A DNA stretch of 18,986 bases from an uncultured Prevotellaceae bacterium (lineage in GTDB: Bacteria; Bacteroidota; Bacteroidia; Bacteroidales; Bacteroidaceae). The notes beneath the pieces were generated by a model. That model was not told where the DNA came from, made no database searches, and saw only the letters and a list, made by a program, of their open reading frames with translations. The translations under genes and the position numbers were made by a program. Where the stretch lies: positions 1 to 18,986 of the forward strand of contig CAMKMK010000012.1 in the NCBI GenBank assembly GCA_946413885.1, given 5' to 3'. This document shows, piece after piece, positions 13,991 to 18,986 of the stretch. Every line of letters begins with the position of its first letter. The first letter of the stretch is position 1.

Positions 13991-14041
13991 ATGTGGACAG
14001 ATTTGGGCTGCTTGCAACCACAGTAAAAAATGCTAAAAGGA
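13991..14041 (+). promoter_or_regulatory. SAM-II-like riboswitch aptamer upstream of metK
   Basis: The sequence resembles the SAM-II (SAM_alpha) aptamer. P1 is a perfect 5-bp stem, TGTGG (13992-13996) with CCACA (14018-14022). The loop contains the conserved GATTT (14000-14004) and CTTGCAA (14011-14017). After P1 come an A-rich joint (TAAAAAA) and GCTAAAAGGA (14032-14041), matching the conserved 3' GCTAAA plus ribosome-binding-like tail. GGC (14006-14008) can pair with GCT (14032-14034) as part of the pseudoknot, but I could not draw the rest of P2 with standard pairs. Position at the transcript's 5' end and the SAM-synthetase gene downstream support it. The class is best known from Alphaproteobacteria. 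Confidence 0.68.
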
Positions 14042-14080
14042 ACGATGTCACCTCTCTTCTCCATTTGGTAAAAACATCGT
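14042..14080 (+). promoter_or_regulatory. hairpin following the metK aptamer (possible expression platform)
   Basis: ACGATGT (14042-14048) pairs with ACATCGT (14074-14080), and inside this ACC (14050-14052) can pair with GGT (14067-14069). It abuts the 3' end of the aptamer and encloses the 8-codon ORF. No uninterrupted T-run follows (the next bases are CACGCATTTCGCCC), so it is not a standard intrinsic terminator. A further possible switch is TTGGGC in the aptamer loop (14003-14008) with GCCCGA (14091-14096). Confidence 0.45.
14045..14071 (+). CDS. 8-codon upstream ORF in the metK leader
   Basis: ATG at 14045 opens a reading frame MSPLLSIW followed by TAA. It starts four bases after the aptamer's AAAAGGA, which would be a good Shine-Dalgarno sequence at the right distance. 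Its start codon lies inside one arm of the hairpin at 14042-14080. It could be a leader peptide whose translation depends on the riboswitch, or chance. No translation evidence can be seen beyond this arrangement. Confidence 0.35.
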   Translation: MSPLFSIW

Positions 14081-14142
14081 CACGCATTTCGCCCGATTTC
14101 TTTCCCCATACATTTATTAATTTATTATTGTTTAATTAAATT

Positions 14143-15438
14143 ATGGGTTATTTATTTACATCTGAATCCGTTTCAGAAGGCCATCCTGACAAGGTGGCAG
14201 ATCAAATCAGCGATGCCGTCTTAGACAAGATTCTGGCATTCGATCCTCAAGCAAAAGTTGCTTGCGAGACTTTGGTTACCACAGGACAAGTAGTCCTGGC
14301 AGGTGAGATCAAGACACAGGCCTATGTGGATCTGCAGCGCATTGCACGCGAAGTCATTAATCGTATCGGCTACACCAAGACAGAGTACATGTTCGAGGGC
14401 AATTCATGTGGAGTCTTCTCTGCCATTCACGAGCAGAGCAATGACATCAACCGTGGTGTGGACAGAAAAATCCGCGAAGATCAGGGCGCTGGCGACCAAG
14501 GTATGATGTTTGGCTATGCTACCAACGAGACAGACAACTTTATGCCTCTCAGTTTGGATCTGGCGCATCGCTTGCTGATTGTGTTGGCGGAAATCCGTCA
14601 CGAGAACAAACAAATGACTTACCTGCGTCCTGATTCCAAGAGTCAAGTCACCATTGAGTACAACGACGACAATATCCCCGTACGCATCGACACCATCGTT
14701 CTCAGCACGCAACACGACGAGTTCATTCTTCCAAAGGATGATTCCTACGAGGCAGAAGAAGAGGCTGCTCTCCAGATGCAGAAACGCATCCGTGATGATG
14801 TGATCAACATTCTCATTCCTCGTCTGAAAGCCTCCATCAACAATGACCGTATCCTCGCCCTCTTTAATGATGACACCAAATATTTTGTCAATCCTACGGG
14901 CAAGTTCGTCGTGGGTGGACCTCATGGAGATACAGGGCTTACTGGCCGCAAGATCATTGTTGACACATACGGCGGCAAAGGTGCACATGGTGGAGGAGCC
15001 TTCAGTGGCAAGGACCCGTCCAAGGTGGATCGCAGCGCTGCCTATGCTGCCCGCCACATTGCCAAGAATATGGTGGCTGCTGGAGTGGCAGATGAGATGC
15101 TGGTGCAGATAAGCTATGCCATTGGTGTAGCTGAACCTGTCAGCATCTACGTGAACACTTATGGCCGCAAGCATGTCAACCTTACTGATGGCGAGATTGC
15201 CCAAAAGATTCATAAACTCTTCGACCTGCGTCCCTACAGCATCGAGCAGAGGCTGAAGTTGCGCAACCCCATCTATGAGGAGACGGCTGCATACGGACAC
15301 ATGGGTCGTGAGCCAAAGGTGGTCACCAAGACGTTCGATTCCCTCTACAACGATCGTCGAAAAACCATGACAGTAGAGCTCTTCACATGGGAGAAATTGG
15401 ATTATGTAGATAAAATCAAGGAAGCATTTGGATTATGA
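14143..15438 (+). CDS. metK: S-adenosylmethionine synthetase
   Basis: This 431-residue enzyme makes SAM from methionine and ATP in the cytoplasm. All three structural repeats are recognisable. The N-terminal SESVSEGHPDKVADQISDAVLD contains the GHPDK motif (13-17). DQGAGDQGMMFGYATNET is the ATP/methionine-binding signature. The glycine-rich GGGAFSGKDPSKVDRSAAY is the phosphate-binding loop, preceded by GRKIIVDTYGG. The length is slightly above that of E. coli MetK, as usual for Bacteroidetes. The leader contains a SAM-II-like aptamer, so feedback repression by its own product is likely. Its stop overlaps the next gene by 4 nt (ATGA), placing the following genes under the same control unless internal promoters intervene. 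The enzyme supplies SAM for MiaB and QueA encoded upstream. Confidence 0.97.
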   Translation: MGYLFTSESVSEGHPDKVADQISDAVLDKILAFDPQAKVACETLVTTGQVVLAGEIKTQAYVDLQRIAREVINRIGYTKTEYMFEGNSCGVFSAIHEQSNDINRGVDRKIREDQGAGDQGMMFGYATNETDNFMPLSLDLAHRLLIVLAEIRHENKQMTYLRPDSKSQVTIEYNDDNIPVRIDTIVLSTQHDEFILPKDDSYEAEEEAALQMQKRIRDDVINILIPRLKASINNDRILALFNDDTKYFVNPTGKFVVGGPHGDTGLTGRKIIVDTYGGKGAHGGGAFSGKDPSKVDRSAAYAARHIAKNMVAAGVADEMLVQISYAIGVAEPVSIYVNTYGRKHVNLTDGEIAQKIHKLFDLRPYSIEQRLKLRNPIYEETAAYGHMGREPKVVTKTFDSLYNDRRKTMTVELFTWEKLDYVDKIKEAFGL

Positions 15439-16016
15439 TTCACAGCATTTGCGTTTATTGCGCCAGCAGTACCAAAATTGATGACAAGTATTTCGAGGCA
15501 GCACATCTGTTAGGTCAAAAGATGGGGCAACTAGGCATCACACTCATCAATGGAGCAGGCAATCTGGGTCTCATGCAGGCCTCCACAGATGGATGTCTCG
15601 AGGCAGGCGGACGGGCTATTGGCATTATCCCCTCTTTCATGATCGAGGAAAAATGGTGCCACCAAGGCATGACAGAGATTGTGGAAACGCCTGACATGCA
15701 TACCCGTCAGCAGAAAATGGCCGAGCTCAGCGATGCAGCTATCATCCTCCCAGGCGGATGCGGCACGATGGCTGAGCTGACGGAACTCATCACGTGGAAG
15801 CAGCTGGGGCTTTATCTCAAACCCATCGTGATCCTCAATGTTGACGGGTACTACGATTCCTTGCTCGATATGTTCCAACGGGCTGCTGAGGAGAATTTCA
15901 TGCGTCAGGAGCACACAGCCATCTGGCGCGTGGCACAGTCCGTCGATGAGGCACTTCAACTGACAATGAGTACTCCCCTTTGGGATACCAAAGTACGCAG
16001 ATTTGCAGCCATTTAA
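15435..16016 (+). CDS. LOG family protein (TIGR00730 type; Rossmann-fold nucleotide phosphoribohydrolase)
   Basis: This 193-residue protein belongs to the LOG ('lysine decarboxylase-like') family, whose characterised members cleave nucleoside 5'-monophosphates, including cytokinin ribotides, to base and ribose phosphate. The defining PGGCGTMAELTE at 106-117 (Glu114) and the MHTRQQKM segment near 88-95 are present. The other phosphate-binding segment reads NGAGNLGLMQ (39-48), where the family usually has GGG-x-GLMG, so the first glycine is replaced by Asn. The length is normal for the short bacterial form. It overlaps the metK stop by 4 nt, implying translational coupling and shared SAM control. 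The physiological substrate in bacteria without cytokinin signalling is not known. It is distantly related to the SLOG domain of the gene at 6533. Confidence 0.88.
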   Translation: MIHSICVYCASSTKIDDKYFEAAHLLGQKMGQLGITLINGAGNLGLMQASTDGCLEAGGRAIGIIPSFMIEEKWCHQGMTEIVETPDMHTRQQKMAELSDAAIILPGGCGTMAELTELITWKQLGLYLKPIVILNVDGYYDSLLDMFQRAAEENFMRQEHTAIWRVAQSVDEALQLTMSTPLWDTKVRRFAAI

Positions 16017-16018
16017 CG

Positions 16019-17050
16019 ATGAACACGTTGCAACCCGATAGCATCCAGAGCATCCAGCTCGAGGAAGTATCCGTTCAGGCGACTCCTGACTCGATACGTC
16101 CCCGCAAGTTCAGCGTCTATCGTATTGCACAAAGCATGCCCAATGCGACTCCCTCGCAACTGGATTCTGCCATCCAGGCCAATCTGCCCCCACGCGAGCA
16201 TTTCCTCAGCACTCGACCTGATACCCTCAACATTCCTGGCCTTGTAGGAAAGAGTCCTTATGTTTCCCTCGACAGCTTGTCTGTCTATCGCCAAAGCTTC
16301 TTTGCAGAAAACAGTCTCTTTCATCCTGAACTGGAGGTACGTCCAACAGGTTACGTGGCCCATCCTGTCCCCTATCGTCTTTGGCGCGATGATTGGATTA
16401 CAGGCATGGTTTTGCTCATCTTCCTGATGGGAGCCTTCATTCTCCATCGCAGCAGAAAATTCCTTCATCTGCAAGCCAAGAACTTCTTCTTCCCTTCCAA
16501 CGAGATGCAGAACGCATCCTCTGTGGAAACCTGTCTCGATCCGGATGCTTCTTTCCTGACGACCCTCCTGCTGAGCATGATGGGAACTGTTCTCCTCTTT
16601 GGATACATGCAATACGAACTCGACATTTTCTTCGAGCCTTGGTCACCCCATATCATGCTGGGAGTCTTCGTCTTGGGTGGACTTCTCTTTTTCTTTCTTA
16701 AACGGACGGCATATTCCCTGATAAACTGGATTTTCTTCGACAAGCAACAACGCCGTTTTTTTAACGAAACATACACCTTCCTTTCGGCCGTCGAGGCAGG
16801 TCTCCTCTTCCCCGTCGTGCTGATAACCGTTTACCTTAATTTTCCGTCACTTTATTGTATTTTAGCAGCACTTTGTTTGATAATTTTAGTTAAAGTTCTG
16901 CTTGCATACAAGTGCTTCAACATCTTTTTCAGAAATCTGCTTGGCAGTTTGCATATTATTGTGTACCTTTGCGCCCTGGAAATGGTCCCATTGGTCATTA
17001 TCTGGAATATTTTGATGCGAACAGTTGACATCCTGATTGTAAAATTTTAG
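16019..17050 (+). CDS. DUF4271 membrane protein
   Basis: This 343-residue protein is recognised as DUF4271, a Bacteroidetes-specific membrane family normally encoded just before hemD. The first 120 or so residues are soluble, proline-rich in places and probably extracytoplasmic. About six hydrophobic helices follow: WITGMVLLIFLMGAFIL, LLLSMMGTVLLFGYM, MLGVFVLGGLLFFFL, GLLFPVVLITVYL, ILAALCLIILVKVLLAY and HIIVYLCALEMVPLVIIW. The ATG at 16019 lies two bases after the LOG stop; the in-frame TTG at 15980 lies inside the LOG gene and is not needed. The last 200 bp are visibly more AT-rich and contain a promoter-like box for hemD. Its function is unknown. Confidence 0.82.
   Translation: MNTLQPDSIQSIQLEEVSVQATPDSIRPRKFSVYRIAQSMPNATPSQLDSAIQANLPPREHFLSTRPDTLNIPGLVGKSPYVSLDSLSVYRQSFFAENSLFHPELEVRPTGYVAHPVPYRLWRDDWITGMVLLIFLMGAFILHRSRKFLHLQAKNFFFPSNEMQNASSVETCLDPDASFLTTLLLSMMGTVLLFGYMQYELDIFFEPWSPHIMLGVFVLGGLLFFFLKRTAYSLINWIFFDKQQRRFFNETYTFLSAVEAGLLFPVVLITVYLNFPSLYCILAALCLIILVKVLLAYKCFNIFFRNLLGSLHIIVYLCALEMVPLVIIWNILMRTVDILIVKF
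16941..16971 (+). promoter_or_regulatory. possible internal promoter for hemD-rnpA-yidD-tatD
   Basis: Within the end of the DUF4271 gene, TTGG (16941-16944), a 19-nt gap and TACCTTTG (16964-16971) match the Bacteroidetes promoter layout. The start would be near 16978, about 80 nt before hemD. It could uncouple the hemD group from the SAM-controlled metK transcript. Confidence 0.45.
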
Positions 17051-17059
17051 GACAAAGGC

Positions 17060-17803
17060 ATGATTAAAAAGATACTGGTTTCACAACCTAAACCCTCCTC
17101 TGAGAGGTCACCTTACTATGAGATAGCTCGTCGATGCGGCGTCCAAATAGATTTCCATCCTTTCGTTAAAGTTGAGGGATTGTCGCCCAAGGAATTCCGT
17201 CAGCAGCACATCTCCATTCTGGATTATACAGCTGTCGTGTTCACTTCGCGTCATGCCATCGACAATTTCTTCCAACTTTGCAAGGAGTTGCGCATCAACG
17301 TTCCTGATGACATGAAATATTTCTGCATCACAGAAACCGTTGCTCTCTATATCCAGAAGTACGTCCAATACCGCAAGCGCAAGGTGTTCTTTGGCACCAC
17401 AGGAAAGATCGACGACATCATTCCCCAAATTGTCAAGCACAAGAACGACAAATACTTCATCCCCCTGAGCAACGTCCACAACAACGAATTTGCTGATATT
17501 CTGGAAAGCAAGAAGATTGTCCACAAGGAAGGAGTCATGTATCGCACCGTTCCTAATCCCCTCCCTTCCGACAAGCCTTTCGACTACGACATGGTCATCC
17601 TTTTCAGTCCCAGCGGGTTGAATGCGCTCATCAAGAACATCCCTGACATCAAGAAATACAAAGTAGCCATCGGAACGTTTGGCCCCACCACAGCCAAGGC
17701 CGTCAAAGAAGCGGGCTTGAAACTCAAGCTCGAGGCTCCCTCCCAACAATACCCCAGCATCACCTCTGCCCTGAATGCCTATTTGGAGAAAGTAAATGGA
17801 TAA
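17060..17803 (+). CDS. hemD: uroporphyrinogen-III synthase
   Basis: This 247-residue enzyme closes and inverts ring D of hydroxymethylbilane to give uroporphyrinogen III in the heme/siroheme/cobalamin pathway. HemD proteins diverge strongly, but the two-lobed layout is visible: MIKKILVSQPKPSSERSPY at the start, DYTAVVFTSRHAIDNFF near 55-71, FCITETVALYIQKY near 88-101, then in the second lobe FDYDMVILFSPSGLNALIKN near 174-193 and KVAIGTFGPTTAKAVKEAGL near 200-219. These S/T-x-x-A/G segments are the substrate-cleft signatures of the family. The length is normal. It follows DUF4271 by 9 nt and overlaps rnpA by 8 nt (ATGGATAA). Confidence 0.9.
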   Translation: MIKKILVSQPKPSSERSPYYEIARRCGVQIDFHPFVKVEGLSPKEFRQQHISILDYTAVVFTSRHAIDNFFQLCKELRINVPDDMKYFCITETVALYIQKYVQYRKRKVFFGTTGKIDDIIPQIVKHKNDKYFIPLSNVHNNEFADILESKKIVHKEGVMYRTVPNPLPSDKPFDYDMVILFSPSGLNALIKNIPDIKKYKVAIGTFGPTTAKAVKEAGLKLKLEAPSQQYPSITSALNAYLEKVNG

Positions 17804-18164
17804 CCCTCCACGACGCACTTTCAGGAAAAGCGAGAGACTATGCAGCAAGAAAGTCATCGATGCACTCTTTGCAGGTGGCAACAAATCCTTTTCAGCCTTT
17901 CCCCTTCGTGTGGTCTATATGGAGCGGCCTGAACCTGCCTCCCAAATCCTCGTTTCCGTTTCCAAGCGTCACTTCAAGCATGCTGTCGACCGCAATCGTG
18001 TCAAACGGCAGATACGCGAAGCCTATCGCCTCAACAAGGACATCCTCCCTGCTGGGAAAGGTTTCTACATAGCCTTCATCTGGCTGAGTGACGAGACCTT
18101 CACTTCCCAAGTCGTCACCAATCGGATCATCAACCTGCTCACCAGAATCAAAGAAAATGACTAA
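17796..18164 (+). CDS. rnpA: ribonuclease P protein component
   Basis: This 122-residue basic protein is the protein subunit of RNase P, which together with the catalytic RNA removes 5' leaders from pre-tRNAs. The signature KRHFKHAVDRNRVKRQIREAYR at 57-78 contains the conserved RNR box, and RTFRKSERLCSKKVIDALF at the start is the family's usual opening. No rpmH precedes it, unlike the classic rpmH-rnpA-yidD order of many bacteria; here hemD takes that place. It overlaps both neighbours by 8 nt (ATGGATAA and ATGACTAA), suggesting tight translational coupling. Confidence 0.94.
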   Translation: MDNPPRRTFRKSERLCSKKVIDALFAGGNKSFSAFPLRVVYMERPEPASQILVSVSKRHFKHAVDRNRVKRQIREAYRLNKDILPAGKGFYIAFIWLSDETFTSQVVTNRIINLLTRIKEND

Positions 18165-18378
18165 TCCCCTTACCGATCTACTGATTCTACCCATCCGCCT
18201 GTATCAGAAGTTCATCTCACCTCTGACACCAGCCTCCTGCCGCTTCACTCCCACCTGTAGCCAGTATGCCATCGAGGCATTGCGCAAACACGGCCCCATC
18301 AAGGGACTCGGCCTCGCCATTTGGCGCATCCTGCGATGCAATCCGTGGGGAGGTTCAGGATACGACCCTGTACCATGA
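18157..18378 (+). CDS. yidD: membrane protein insertion efficiency factor YidD
   Basis: This 73-residue protein helps the YidC/Sec pathway insert inner-membrane proteins and probably sits on the membrane through an amphipathic N-terminus. The signature SCRFTPTCSQYAIEALRKHG and the following LAIWRILRCNPWGGSGYDPVP are exact family features, including the three conserved cysteines. The ATG at 18157 gives the standard start (MTNPLTDLLILPIRLYQKFISP); the frame continues upstream only inside rnpA. It overlaps rnpA by 8 nt and tatD by 4 nt. The rnpA-yidD pairing is widely conserved. Confidence 0.94.
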   Translation: MTNPLTDLLILPIRLYQKFISPLTPASCRFTPTCSQYAIEALRKHGPIKGLGLAIWRILRCNPWGGSGYDPVP

Positions 18379-18956
18379 CACGCCTCATCGACTTCCACAC
18401 TCATCGTCCTACCCGACAAGGCGAACTGGTCATCCAGCAGGACGTGGATTCGTGGGGAATCCATCCCTGGCAGGCTGACAAAGCCGTACCAGCAGAATTC
18501 CCCTCTGACCATCCCTATCTGGCCATTGGCGAATGCGGACTCGACAAAGCCTGCACGGTTCCTTTTTCCCTTCAACTGGAGGTCTTCCTGAAACACATCC
18601 AATGGAGCGAAACGCTTCGCAAGCCACTTATCATCCATTGCGTGAAAGCCATCGACGAAATGCTCTCCCTCCGCCGCCAATCGAAAGCCACACAACCCTG
18701 GATTCTGCATGGGTTTCGAGGGAAAAAGCAGCAAATGCAGTCGCTCCTTTCTCATGGATTCCACATCTCCTTCGGCTTCCACCACAACCCCCAGAGCCTC
18801 CTTTCCTGCCCCTTGGAAAGCATGCTCCTGGAAACTGACGATGACCCACGTCCCATAAGCCTTCTCTACAATCAGGTAGCCATCAAACTGGGAATTTCCC
18901 TCAGCGACCTATCCTCTCAGATGGAAACCAATTACCACACCATCTTTGGCGCGTGA
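18375..18956 (+). CDS. TatD family metal-dependent hydrolase
   Basis: This 193-residue protein is a short TatD-type TIM-barrel hydrolase; characterised relatives are metal-dependent DNases or esterases. The metal ligands can be placed: His8 and His10 (DFHTH), Glu53 (AIGECGLD), His88 (IIHCVKA), His112 (ILHGFRG) and Asp155 (LLETDDD). It is about 65 residues shorter than E. coli TatD, mainly through loss around the GIHPW-to-GECGLD interval, as often seen in Bacteroidetes versions. The ATG at 18375 overlaps the yidD stop (ATGA); an upstream in-frame start at 18321 lies within yidD and would add unrelated residues. It ends the visible run. The 30 bases after the stop contain only a weak AGGG/CCCT pairing. 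Confidence 0.88.
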   Translation: MTRLIDFHTHRPTRQGELVIQQDVDSWGIHPWQADKAVPAEFPSDHPYLAIGECGLDKACTVPFSLQLEVFLKHIQWSETLRKPLIIHCVKAIDEMLSLRRQSKATQPWILHGFRGKKQQMQSLLSHGFHISFGFHHNPQSLLSCPLESMLLETDDDPRPISLLYNQVAIKLGISLSDLSSQMETNYHTIFGA

Positions 18957-18986
18957 GCAAAAGGGTATAAAAGCCCTGAAATTTCA

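Noticed and set aside
13991..14026. 11-codon ORF starting at ATG 13991 within the aptamer
   Set aside because: It coincides with structured aptamer sequence and has no ribosome-binding context; it is probably accidental.
14404..15300. 298-codon open frame opposite metK
   Set aside because: It is a shadow of the metK codon pattern on the other strand; metK is unambiguous by conserved motifs.

Overview
The window looks like a chromosomal segment of a Bacteroidales bacterium, most likely Prevotella or a close relative. The grounds are Bacteroidetes-type -7 promoter boxes (TAnnTTTG) ahead of several transcription units, AT-rich start regions without strong Shine-Dalgarno sites, DUF3098 and DUF4271 proteins, an SAQ-type signal peptide on a secreted GH99-like enzyme, and the gene order DUF4271-hemD-rnpA-yidD-tatD. 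The genus is an inference.

Layout. 1-3343 (+): the 3' part of a 2-oxoacid:ferredoxin oxidoreductase alpha subunit, its TPP-binding beta subunit, and tyrS, followed by an AT-rich terminator. 3464-3534 (+): tRNA-Gln(TTG) with a strong terminator that faces the end of a convergent secreted glycosidase gene (3581-5533, minus). 5534-6532: about 1 kb without a convincing gene but rich in repeats: tandem heptamers, five 22-bp repeats with a CAAC-NN-GTTG core, and a 188-bp unit bounded by 30-bp inverted repeats. 6533-7972 (+): a single AT-rich gene fusing a CoiA-like cysteine/nuclease module to a C-terminal DUF2493/SLOG domain. 7973-8322: a 350-bp gap with a hairpin, a 33-codon ORF, a 14-bp palindrome and the miaB promoter. 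8323-13928 (+): miaB, ftsX, a DUF3098 gene, uppP, truB, queA and folK, closely packed, mixing tRNA modification with envelope functions. 13929-14142: the metK leader, with a SAM-II-like aptamer, an 8-codon ORF directly behind it and a hairpin that covers that ORF's start codon. 14143-18956 (+): metK, a LOG-family gene, DUF4271, hemD, rnpA, yidD and tatD, with most junctions overlapping or within 10 nt.

Most of the window is ordinary housekeeping sequence. The best candidate for something new is the islet around 5.6-8.1 kb, where a putative nuclease joined to a putative nucleotide-sensing domain sits beside repeat DNA in visibly AT-richer sequence. It could be a one-gene defence or stress effector, but that function is inferred from domains only. 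The second point of interest is the metK leader, where a SAM-sensing RNA appears to be coupled to a tiny upstream ORF. All calls come from reading the sequence; no database search was possible.
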